Shown here piece by piece: positions 44,700-52,929 of a stretch of DNA of 64,000 nucleotides; the stretch's first letter is position 1; every line of letters begins with the position of its first letter. The notes under the pieces were generated by a model. It saw nothing but the letters and a program-made list of their open reading frames with translations, searched no databases and had not been told where the DNA came from. The stretch is from Bradyrhizobium sp. 132. GTDB taxonomy: Bacteria > Pseudomonadota > Alphaproteobacteria > Rhizobiales > Xanthobacteraceae. Where the stretch lies: contig NZ_JADPKY010000043.1 in the NCBI RefSeq assembly GCF_023074185.1, positions 116,947 through 180,946 on the forward strand, read 5' to 3'. The translations under genes and the position numbers were made by a program.

Positions 44700-46055
44700 G
44701 TGGTAAGCATTGCAGCAAAAAGGTCTCGTCAGGTTGGAAGGTCGTTGCCTTCCGTCGGCCGACAAGTTGCAGCCGCTCAGCCGACGCGAAGCCCCAAGAT
44801 CTCTCCGCTTCTTACCGTTTTCGTTTTCTCGTTGGCCATGCCGATTCTTATCTACATAGGCCCGATACGCTTGTCTCCCTACCGGCTGGTCCTGGTTGCG
44901 ACCTTCATTCCGTGTTTGATAGCGTGGTTGTCTGGACGGATGGGGCGAACACGGCTGCCGGACATCTTGATGCTTTTGACGGCGATATGGCCAGCGATCG
45001 TATTGGTGAGCCAGCACGGCATCGACAGCGGTCTGCAGTCCGCAGGGATCTTCGTGATAGAGACGCTCGGAACCTTTCTGCTTGCAAAGCGATACGTTCG
45101 GGATGTTTTCGCGTTTCATCGCATGGTGAGGTGTCTGGCACTCATGGTCGTTTTGCTGCTGCCATTCGCCGCGTACGAAAGTATCTCGGGCTCGCCGATC
45201 TTGATTGAATTGTTTGGCAAGGTATTTTCCGTCTACAGCATCGTTCATGATGAGTCACGGATGGGGCTTAGACGAGCTCAGGGCCCCTTCGAACACCAGA
45301 TCCTGTTTGGCGTCGTGTGTTCAAGTGCATTCGCCTTGAGCTATTACGCATTTGGCGCCGCCCGGCGCCAAATGGGGCGATTAGCCTTGGGCCCTGTGGT
45401 GATGGCGGTATTCTTTTCCCTTTCCTCCGGTGCTCTCCTATCGGTTGTCGTTCAGGCCATGTTTATCGCTTGGGACAAAGTTACGGTGAACGTGACGCGA
45501 CGTTGGGCAATATTGGCCCTAGTCATGATCAGTGCCTATCTTGTCGTGAACGTCCTCTCCAACCGAACCCCTTTTGAAGTCTTCATTTCGTACCTGACGT
45601 TCAATGCGGACACGTCCTACATGCGTGTGCTCATCTGGCAGTACGGTACGGGATCAGTGATGGCGCACCCGATCTTTGGAACTGCTCTATATGACTGGGA
45701 TCGTCCCGAGTGGATGCCCGGCAGCATCGATAACTTCTGGTTGGAAACCGCCGTTCGGTACGGTATCCCCGGCTTGTTGTTTACGGCTGGCGGTTTTCTT
45801 TCAATTTGCTTTGGTCTGGGCCGGCTGAGAAACCTCTCGTTTGAGGTAGCGCAATGCCGAAAGGGTCTTATCATCACGCTTTGCGGATTGGCTTTCGCCG
45901 CCTGCACAGTCCACTTGTGGGATGCTCCTTACGTCTTGCTCATCTTCCTGCTCGGTAGCGGCATGTGGATGTTCGACCACAATAACGGGATCGCTTCCAC
46001 TCCGTCCGCCGCGCAAGACGCTCATTCCCGTTGGGTCACTCATCCCGACCTGTGA
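44700..46055 (+). CDS. O-antigen/EPS polymerase-like membrane protein (Wzy)
   Basis: Starts with GTG 44700 after GGATGGAAG. The 451-residue protein has about 10-11 hydrophobic helices (VFVFSLAMPILIYIGPIRLS, YRLVLVATFIPCLIAWLSG and others) and a large loop with RRAQGPFEHQILFGVVC. This RxxGPFxHP-like segment and the later MAHPIFGTALYDWDRP with SIDNFWLETAVRYGIPG are typical of Wzy/O-antigen ligase proteins of EPS loci. It would polymerise repeat units in the periplasm. It is the second Wzy-like protein in the window. Confidence 0.82.
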   Translation: MVSIAAKRSRQVGRSLPSVGRQVAAAQPTRSPKISPLLTVFVFSLAMPILIYIGPIRLSPYRLVLVATFIPCLIAWLSGRMGRTRLPDILMLLTAIWPAIVLVSQHGIDSGLQSAGIFVIETLGTFLLAKRYVRDVFAFHRMVRCLALMVVLLLPFAAYESISGSPILIELFGKVFSVYSIVHDESRMGLRRAQGPFEHQILFGVVCSSAFALSYYAFGAARRQMGRLALGPVVMAVFFSLSSGALLSVVVQAMFIAWDKVTVNVTRRWAILALVMISAYLVVNVLSNRTPFEVFISYLTFNADTSYMRVLIWQYGTGSVMAHPIFGTALYDWDRPEWMPGSIDNFWLETAVRYGIPGLLFTAGGFLSICFGLGRLRNLSFEVAQCRKGLIITLCGLAFAACTVHLWDAPYVLLIFLLGSGMWMFDHNNGIASTPSAAQDAHSRWVTHPDL

Positions 46056-46125
46056 AGATGTTTGCCGACCTATGCAATGGAATTTGTACGCGCCATGATA
46101 TCAGTTTAGAAGTTAGGAGGCAGAA

Positions 46126-46914
46126 ATGGGGCTTCTCGCCGGTTTACGCACATACTATACTGAATTCGGATTTGGCGGTGTCTTGAGCATTGCGAGGTTT
46201 GGCCTTACAGGGCATCCGAAACGCGTTCGCGTGCAAATGAACGGGCTCAAGCAACCTCTCACGATCAGAATGCGATCCTCAGACCACCGAGTCTTCCATG
46301 ACATCTTTCAGCAGCATGAGTACCTGTTCAATCCTCCAGGGCCACCTTCAACCATAATCGATGCCGGCGCGAATATTGGCTTTGCATCGATCTACTTTGC
46401 AAATAGATGGCCCAACGCGCGAATCGTGGCAATCGAACCGGACCCGGCAAACTTTGAACTGTTAGTTGAGAACACCAGGCGCTACCCGAACATTCAACCG
46501 CTTCAGGCTGCAGTCTGGAAGGAGAATGCGAAGCTGGACATGTTCGACCCCGGCACCGGATCGTGGGGGATGCAGACCACGGCATCGGCCGATGGAGGTA
46601 TCGTTGGACTGACGCTTCCAGAGATCATGCGGCGCTACGACATGCCGCGAGTCGACCTCCTCAAGATGGATATTGAGGGAGCAGAGAGAGAGGTCTTCGA
46701 GGGCTGTGCCGGATGGATCGACTGCATCGGCTCGCTGGTCATCGAAATTCACGAGCACTTAAGACCGGGCGCGCAGGCATCGGTAATGCGGGTCAAAGAC
46801 CACTTCAAAGAGATCTATCACAAGATGGGCCGGGCCGGTACTTGGTACATGCTGCGAGAAAGAGGGCTGCAGCCGGATTTGCCGCAGGTCTATCGCGGTC
46901 GGATACTAAGCTAA
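46126..46914 (+). CDS. FkbM family methyltransferase
   Basis: ATG 46126 follows TTAGGAGG. The 262-residue protein has the SAM-binding motif TIIDAGANIGFASIYFA, the acidic end of the second strand IVAIEPDPANFELL, and VDLLKMDIEGAEREVFEGC, all diagnostic of the FkbM family. It probably O-methylates a sugar of the polysaccharide. It is followed by the beta-helix gene on the same strand. Confidence 0.87.
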   Translation: MGLLAGLRTYYTEFGFGGVLSIARFGLTGHPKRVRVQMNGLKQPLTIRMRSSDHRVFHDIFQQHEYLFNPPGPPSTIIDAGANIGFASIYFANRWPNARIVAIEPDPANFELLVENTRRYPNIQPLQAAVWKENAKLDMFDPGTGSWGMQTTASADGGIVGLTLPEIMRRYDMPRVDLLKMDIEGAEREVFEGCAGWIDCIGSLVIEIHEHLRPGAQASVMRVKDHFKEIYHKMGRAGTWYMLRERGLQPDLPQVYRGRILS

Positions 46915-47124
46915 AACGCAAAAAGAAAGGCCCTCCATGTGACCCAACTGCTGCGAGTTTGGCCCGTTAGTCAGAAGCAGCGCGCCGGCGCGCCGGCACC
47001 GGATTGCCCTTCAGCGGCCTTGCGTGGCTCGTGGTGCGTCCGGGCGGCCAGGAGCAAGGGCGGTGATGCTCACTTATGCTCAAAGTCCACCCGTCGGCCC
47101 CGGTTCGCGGCTAAGCTGGTCCCG

Positions 47125-48105
47125 ATGTTCGTGTCACCGGTCATCATTCTCGGCACAGCGGCGATGCCGTTGCCGAAGGACGTTCATCCATGCCCAGCGG
47201 GTTATTCGTCCTCGGCCTCATACTGCTTGCCCTCAACCGACGCCAAGCCTGCCATCCCGAAAGTGGGGCAATGTGCGAGCGGGTATACGTCGTCCGACAG
47301 CCATTGCATGAAGTCGGACCGGACCGTCACGGCAGCTGGTATTGTTGCTCTCGACAAGGGCGTGGGCAGCATCGCGTTGACCGTCGGGGCAACAAATGAT
47401 TCTGGCAACATCGCTGGCACAGAAGCGATCAACGACGCCCCGCAAAGCACGCCTCCTGGCGCCATCCCGCTCACGTTCAACGATGCGATCTTCACAGGGA
47501 TGACGGAAAAAACCAGCGGGCTTTGGCTCAGTAGGGGCCAGAACCTTTCGCGTACATCTATTAGGGAGCAGGTCTCTGAACCGGCAAGCATAGGGATGAG
47601 CGGCAACAACACCATTGACTACTGCCGCATCCTTTCAAAGGAGGGTATTCGCGTCAGTGGCTCGGGGGCATTCAACATCAGCAATTGCTACATCGAGGCA
47701 CAAGGCATATCCGGCGATCACGCTGACGGCCTGCAGACCTATGCACCGGGGAACCGTGGGGCCATAACCATCAGAAATACGACGTTTCATTGCTACAACC
47801 ATGATGCGACCGCTGGCATCTTTGTCGCAGATAACTGGACCGGCACGATCGATTTGCAAGATGTCGTTTTTATCAGCGGTCCCTATGGCCTGCGCGTGCA
47901 TCCCGACAGCGGGGGCGACAATTTCGTTTACCTGAGGAACGTGTACTTCGTCGGTCCATTCCAATACGGCCCGTTCTTGCTCAGCGATTATGGCGGGCAC
48001 GTGAATCACATCATGCTTTGGGACAACGTTCGTTACGCCACGATTGTAAATGGGCTGCTTGTACCGGGATCGACGATCGCCCCTCCGAAGCGAGTTGGAT
48101 TCTGA
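47125..48105 (+). CDS. Right-handed beta-helix protein, probably exported
   Basis: The 326-residue form starts at ATG 47125 with a hydrophobic N-terminus (MFVSPVIILGTAAMPLPKD) that could be a Sec signal. A GTG at 46939, with AGAAAGG upstream, is the longer alternative and would add 62 residues including the basic RRPRFAAK stretch. Two short Cys-containing repeats follow (HPCPAGYSSSASYCLPST, GQCASGYTSSDSHCM). From about residue 110 a parallel beta-helix shows TIDYCRILSKEGIRVSGSG, ISGDHADGLQTYAPGNRG, DATAGIFVADNW and MLWDNVRYATIVNGLLVPGS. The same fold and motifs form the first domain of the type I exoprotein at 52930. Pectate-lyase-like folds usually cleave or epimerise uronic polymers. Catalysis here is unproven. 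Confidence 0.72.
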   Translation: MFVSPVIILGTAAMPLPKDVHPCPAGYSSSASYCLPSTDAKPAIPKVGQCASGYTSSDSHCMKSDRTVTAAGIVALDKGVGSIALTVGATNDSGNIAGTEAINDAPQSTPPGAIPLTFNDAIFTGMTEKTSGLWLSRGQNLSRTSIREQVSEPASIGMSGNNTIDYCRILSKEGIRVSGSGAFNISNCYIEAQGISGDHADGLQTYAPGNRGAITIRNTTFHCYNHDATAGIFVADNWTGTIDLQDVVFISGPYGLRVHPDSGGDNFVYLRNVYFVGPFQYGPFLLSDYGGHVNHIMLWDNVRYATIVNGLLVPGSTIAPPKRVGF

Positions 48106-48130
48106 CCGAGCAGATACCTACTGCTCGGTC
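48104..48130. terminator. Bidirectional terminator between convergent genes
   Basis: GACCGAGCAG (48104-48113) pairs perfectly over ten bases with CTGCTCGGTC (48121-48130) around a seven-base loop. It begins within the stop codon of the beta-helix gene and ends three bases before the galE stop on the other strand, so it can serve both. T-rich tails are short. Confidence 0.75.
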
Positions 48131-48132
48131 CT

Positions 48133-49152
48133 TCAATGCCTCTCGCTTGCCAGCTCCAATTCCCACTGGTACGCATGTCGCACCATTGTTGATAGTTCAT
48201 CATAACGGGGGAACCAACCGAATGATCTAAGCTGATCACTATTTGCGACCACCGATGCCAAGTCCCCAGCTCGACGCGGGGCTAACCTAAGCTTAAAATC
48301 AATTCCAGTTACTGCCTTGACGATATCGACAACCTCTTTAACCGAATAACCCCGACCATATCCGCAATTTACGGTGAAGCTCTCAGTCCCTCCTTGCAAA
48401 CGGCTAAGGGCCAGGACATGAGCGTCCGCTAAATCTGCAACGTGGATGTAGTCTCTGACAGCAAATCCATCGGGTGTAGGATAGTCGTTTCCGAAGATTT
48501 CCATGCGGGGTCTTTTCCCAAGAGCTGTTTCAATCGCCACCTTAATGAGATGAGTAGCATTCTTCGTTGATTGACCCATTCGACCGTTTGGATCGGCGCC
48601 GGCCACGTTGAAGTATCGCAGAATAGCATAACGCATCTCGTGCGCTGCTCCCGTATCCTCGATCATGCACTCGGCCATGTACTTTGATCGGCCATATGGT
48701 GATTTGGGATCAGGCTTCTGGGCTTCCGAAACAAGCGATTCCGAACTTCCGTAAACGGCAGCGCTCGAAGAGAATATAAAAGCACCGACCTTTTCGCTTA
48801 TAGCGGCAGCCAGAAGCGTCTGAGTTTTCACAGCATTCGTCAAGTAATAGCCGAGCGGGTCTCGAATCGAATCCGGCACGACAGTCTTCGCCGCAAAATG
48901 TAGGATAGAAGTTATCTTGTTTGTCCTAATCACGCGACAAACCAGGTCAAAATCGCCTACGTCGCCTACGATAAGTTTAGCGGTGTTTGGGACGGACCAG
49001 CGGAAGCCCGTGGACAGGTCGTCGAGAACGATAACTTCATGTCCCGCATCGAGAAGGGCGAGGACTGTGTGACCTCCGATGTAACCGGCCCCACCTGTGA
49101 CCAAGCACGTCGACTTAGGGGATGGATTAAGCGGCCTCGTTGTTACTTCCAT
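48133..49152 (-). CDS. galE: UDP-glucose 4-epimerase
   Basis: The 339-residue SDR enzyme interconverts UDP-glucose and UDP-galactose, supplying galactose for EPS. It has the NAD-binding motif CLVTGGAGYIGGHTV, LHFAAKTVVPDS, SSSAAVYG, the catalytic Y-x3-K in SPYGRSKYMAE, LRYFNVAGADP and IHVADLADAHV. Length and motifs are those of GalE/ExoB. It is convergent with the beta-helix gene and shares the terminator at 48104-48130. Confidence 0.9.
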   Translation of the reverse strand: MEVTTRPLNPSPKSTCLVTGGAGYIGGHTVLALLDAGHEVIVLDDLSTGFRWSVPNTAKLIVGDVGDFDLVCRVIRTNKITSILHFAAKTVVPDSIRDPLGYYLTNAVKTQTLLAAAISEKVGAFIFSSSAAVYGSSESLVSEAQKPDPKSPYGRSKYMAECMIEDTGAAHEMRYAILRYFNVAGADPNGRMGQSTKNATHLIKVAIETALGKRPRMEIFGNDYPTPDGFAVRDYIHVADLADAHVLALSRLQGGTESFTVNCGYGRGYSVKEVVDIVKAVTGIDFKLRLAPRRAGDLASVVANSDQLRSFGWFPRYDELSTMVRHAYQWELELASERH

Positions 49153-49826
49153 GCGGGATTACCATTTTAGATTGAGTTGGCTTGTAGGAGCCAAATTGCG
49201 ACCTGCCAGGCGCTGTGCCCCGGTTCTATGCTCTCCATGACGGGAAATCCGTAAGCGCTCATCTACCTGATCGACAAATCTGTTCAACGTTGCCAGTTAA
49301 AATGCGCGATAGCTCCCTCAAGCCCTCCGGACGTGTACCTCATTAAGCGCTTTGCCCAAGCGACGTCCGCTTCTCCCTAATAGCAGCGCTAAAGCGGAGA
49401 TTGCCTGACTTCCGGGTTGGGCCACGAGAAAATACCGCCGAATGAGAAGCCGGTCGAGTGATTTATTTCGTTTTGTGGCCAATTAAGTTGTTTTAATTTA
49501 TTTAATTGGTGGTACTTTAATATCTGCGGAAGGTTCGTCAGCGGCGTCAACATCAGGCGCGCTTGGCGCGCCGCCGCGCCGAGGCCCACGATCACCTAGC
49601 CGCCCGCGCCGAGGTCAAAGATGACGGCGTCCTTGCCCCGGACCTTGCGCATCTTCTCAGTCATCCATGGCCTCGTCCGCTCGTACCGAGGATTGCTCAG
49701 CACCTCGGGCCGATACTGAGCAAGTGGGACTGATGACAGTCCTCGCGCGTCCGGCACAGTGGGATGCTCCGCGCGTTGTCCTGTCACACGCTGCCCTTGC
49801 CCCCAACAGTCATAGGACGGTTCCCC
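49153..49826. other. Intergenic region with a possible gene remnant
   Basis: No intact gene is present. On the minus strand, one frame reads coding-like from about 49760 down: YRPEVLSNPRYERTRPWMTE, then KVRGKDAVIFDLGAGG, a TAG at 49600-49602, then in the same frame VIVGLGAAARQARLML. A single Trp-to-stop change would join the two, so it may be a decayed gene of unknown family. The part at 49480-49525 is AT-rich (TTTTAATTTATTTAATTGGT). Confidence 0.35.
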
Positions 49827-50009
49827 ATGCCCCCGGAAGACGAACACCGGCGTGAGTTTTTGGAAAAATTCGCAGCGGTAACGCCGCCTGCCGTGACCAT
49901 GCTGCTCTCGACCTCCCTCACGTCAAACGCAATTGCGCAATCTGGAGGTGGAGGCATCCGGCACGAGCACCACGAACGCCACCACCATCACCATCATGAC
50001 CGCGACTAG
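49827..50009 (+). CDS. Small His-rich protein with Tat-like N-terminus, 60 aa
   Basis: The product starts MPPEDEHRREFLEKFAAVTP, where RREFLEK resembles the twin-arginine export motif (RRxFLxK). A short hydrophobic span follows (PAVTMLLSTSLTSNAIA), then AQSGGGGIRHEHHERHHHHH and HDRD. The C-terminal 15 residues are mostly His with Glu/Asp/Arg, a probable metal-binding tail. I recall similar small rhizobial proteins of unknown function. The hydrophobic part is short for a Tat signal, so export is not certain. Confidence 0.6.
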   Translation: MPPEDEHRREFLEKFAAVTPPAVTMLLSTSLTSNAIAQSGGGGIRHEHHERHHHHHHDRD

Positions 50010-50192
50010 CGACCGGTAATGTTTCTGGAGGGACGATGAGGCCGCCATGCAGGGCGGCCTCAAACAATTAGGGACGAGTTCTCTGCTCTCAAAACCGGAC
50101 ATCCGCGTGGGTTTATGATGGGGTGGACGCCCCGCCCGACGGCATCGATGTGCCAAAGTGGAGGTGTTGAGCACCACTTAAGGGAGGCGTCC

Positions 50193-51226
50193 GTGTCAGA
50201 AGTTATCACAATCGGTCTGGATATCGCCAAGCCCGTTTTTCGCGTTCACGGAGCGGATGGGCGGGGTCGAGCGATGTTCAGCAAGCGGATCAGCCGAGGA
50301 AAGCTGCTGGATTTCTTCGCGGCGTAGCCGAGTTGCACGGTAGCGCTGGAGGCATGTGGTGGAGCACATCACTGTGCTCGTCAGCTGATACAGCTTGGCC
50401 ATGAAGTTCGGCTGATCCCGCCCGCCTATGTAAAACCGTTCGTGAAGCGGCAAAAGAACGATGCGATCGATGCCGAAGCGATTTGCGAAGCGGCGCAGCG
50501 ACCGAGCAGGCGGTTCGTTGCCGTGAAGAGCGAAGAGCAGCAGGCGGCGGGTCTGCTGTTCTGAACCCGCGATCTGTTGGTGCGACAGCGAACCCAGCTT
50601 ATCAACGCGATCCGAGGACACCTCACTGAATATGGATGGGTCGCACCTAAGGGGCCATCGCACGTGGCGATGCTTATCGATCTGATCGAGGAGGAAGAGA
50701 TGGCCAGCTCGCTTCCCAAAGCGGCCACGCCATGTTCCGATTGATGTTGGACCTGCTGACCGACCTCAATGGCAAGATCGCGGATCTCGACCAGGAGATC
50801 GCGCGACGTGCTCGCGAGGACGAGGTATCGCGCCGGCTAATGACCGTTCCCGGCATCGGCCCAATCTCCGCCACCGCGATCGCCGCTCTAGCACCGCCGG
50901 CCGAGACCTTTGCCAAAGACCGTGACTTCGCGGCATGGCTCGGTCTCACGCCTCTTCAAAGATCGACAGGCGGCAAGCAGAAGCTCGGTGCGACATCCAA
51001 GATGGGCGAACGCACGCTCAGGCGCCTTCTCATCATCGGCAGCAGCGCGGTCGTGCAACAGGCGAGCAAACGCGGTGCGCCAAGGGGATCGTGGCTCGAA
51101 CAGATGCTGGCTCGCAAACCGCGCATGCTGGTAACGGTCGCGCTCGCCAACAAGATGGCGCGGATCGTCTGGGCGCTACTTATCAAGCCGGAGAATTACA
51201 GGGCTCCGGTCGCAGCCAAGGCGTGA
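50193..51226 (+). mobile_element. IS110-family transposase, inactivated
   Basis: The reading frame opens at GTG 50193 as SEVITIGLDIAKPVFRVHGA (DEDD-type N-terminus). It stops at TAG 50325-50327 where CAG (Gln) would be expected, resumes as ALEACGGAHHCARQL and LIPPAYVKPFVKRQKNDAID, then meets a TGA near 50562 in place of CGA (before TRDLLVRQRTQLINAIRGHL). A frameshift near 50710-50735 joins the C-terminal part, MFRLMLDLLTDLNGKI through RRLMTVPGIGPISATAIAAL and KMARIVWALL. Domains and length match IS110 transposases, but three lesions make it non-functional. IS110 elements usually lack inverted repeats, and none was seen. Confidence 0.85.
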
Positions 51227-51418
51227 TCCTGGCCGGCCTGAGGTCGTCAGAGATGTAGTCGGTCGAAGGAGAGTATGGCGCAACAGTCTCCGAGACGAGA
51301 CCGGAAGAACCAGGTGTACTCATCGTGCCTACCGAGCACGCGTTTATGATTTGGTTCCGGTCTGCGAACTCCCATACGGGCCCGCAGCTTCATCGCTGCA
51401 CCATCAGAGGCCGGACAG

Positions 51419-51538
51419 ATGGCAGCATCCGACTACGTGCCGATCTTCTTCAAAAATCGCTTGCATCTCGCGGGGCGTCCACAGATGAGTACAGGCCCTA
51501 ATGAACCGCCTGGATTCTGCGGCAAACGAAGCTTTTAA
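51419..51538 (+). CDS. Short hypothetical ORF, 39 aa
   Basis: A short ATG frame reads MAASDYVPIFFKNRLHLAGR, then PQMSTGPNEPPGFC. The first 25 residues remind me of small conserved rhizobial proteins, so it may be a truncated copy. No ribosome-binding site is clear. Confidence 0.3.
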   Translation: MAASDYVPIFFKNRLHLAGRPQMSTGPNEPPGFCGKRSF

Positions 51539-52144
51539 GAACAACCAGCCAGCGGCTCACATATTCGGGTGGCCAACAACAAAATGGAAAATACTCCTAA
51601 ATCGGATCAGGTAAAATCGTATTAGGCAAAATCCTGAACGGGTGCTGGAGGGGGATGTCCCGGGTTCTGTTGAGTTCTGAAGAGGTCGGCGTTGCCCACC
51701 TTGAGCCGGTAGGTCGGGGTGCTGATTCCACAAAGGAGAGAAACGCCAAGACGAGAGATATCACGCCCGCCGGTTGGCCGGCGACCAGGACTGTGGACGA
51801 ATTCGTTTGCGGAACTGCGGGCGAGCTTCGATTGGTTCTGCCTTGCGACAAGAATCCAAGCGCTCGGCACGATGATGGAGGCGCCCGATCGAGATTGCTT
51901 TCCACGAAGCGGCGTTTGGTCCCATGAACGATGGAGGCGCTTACTCTGACGGTCTGGGCAATCTCCTCGTCGCGGCTGCCGCTGTCCCGCCAGTAAAAAT
52001 CTGGGCCGGCTTGAGTTTGCGAGCGGCATGCTTGCCGCCGCCCGGCATCGCCGTCTGCTCCTCGCGCTCGGCTTGGCTCAATTCAAACCGGTACCGTACA
52101 GTCATCGTTCGCCTCCCTGTCGGAGGCTGCGGACGAATCGATCC
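51539..52144. other. Region without a supported gene
   Basis: Both strands carry open frames of modest length (for example minus 51622-52029), but none shows family resemblance or a ribosome-binding site. It follows the IS110 relic and probably consists of decayed mobile or accessory DNA. Confidence 0.35.
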
Positions 52145-52427
52145 ATGAGTCAAAAATCAGGCGCACGCTTTACCGAGAAGCAGGGCCATTATCTGGCTTT
52201 CATCTACACCGACTCGCATATGTTCGGACGGCCCCCCGCTGAAGCCGACATGCAGCGTCACTTCGGTCTTAGCCCGCCCTCAGTCTATCAAGATGATCGT
52301 CACGCTCGAACGGAACGGCCTCATTCGCCGTCAGGCCGACACCCGCAAAAGCATCGAAATCCTCGTGCCGCCAGAAAACTTGCCGATCCTAACCTGGCTC
52401 GGTATCAAACCGTCTAAATCATTGTGA
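52145..52427 (+). pseudogene. Small winged-HTH regulator, frameshifted
   Basis: ATG 52145 opens MSQKSGARFTEKQGHYLAFI, YTDSHMFGRPPAEADMQRHF and GLSPPSVYQ, which look like the start of a LexA/MarR-type winged helix. At about 52290 the frame breaks. The sequence continues from 52293 in another frame as MIVTLERNGLIRRQADTRKS, IEILVPPENLPIL and ends at TGA 52425-52427. The combined product of about 94 residues matches a small rhizobial DNA-binding family. One base deletion explains the break. Confidence 0.75.
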
Positions 52428-52929
52428 CGAGCCCCTAACGGTGAAAAGCCAACGCGGCGGATGCCGCGCGGGGCGCAACGGCTCGGTTGATTGGCGCACC
52501 GTCCCGTCGAGATCTCAGAGTTTGCGTTGCCCGCGAGGCGAAGGGGTTTGCCAGCAGGTCGAGCGTCCTAGTATCGTCGAGTGGCAGTCGAGCCAGGCGA
52601 AATGAAGCGTGCCATGGGAGCAGGCGGTCGACACCAGTATTCCTCGGTATTTGTTGATTTTCTTCATGTGACTGCTGCTCCCCACGCGAGTGCCTGAGTT
52701 AATTAAGTAATTGCCGCCGTATTTAAATTCGTTTGCGGCCTGGCGAGGTCAGCCAATAATCACCTTGAGCAGGCCGTCATGTCGTCGCAAAAAAGCCTCT
52801 GCTAATCGACAAAGACCAACCAACGGCGCTGCGCCAGCGGCGTCGCACTTGCGGTACCGACGCTCGGGTGGCTCAAGATTGGGCGCGTACCGGGGACAAA
52901 CCAGATCGAAAACTACTAGGAGAAACTAG
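52428..52929. other. Intergenic region upstream of the second exoprotein
   Basis: No gene is supported. An AT-rich patch lies at about 52697-52730 (TTAATTAAGTAATTGCCGCC, then TATTTAAATTCG), and AGGAGAAACT at 52919-52928 sets the start of the exoprotein. The promoter probably lies in this region. Confidence 0.4.

Noticed and set aside
43863..45248. Long minus-strand open frame opposite the deacetylase and Wzy genes
   Set aside because: It crosses two well-supported plus-strand genes and reads as His/Arg/Gln-rich shadow sequence without motifs.
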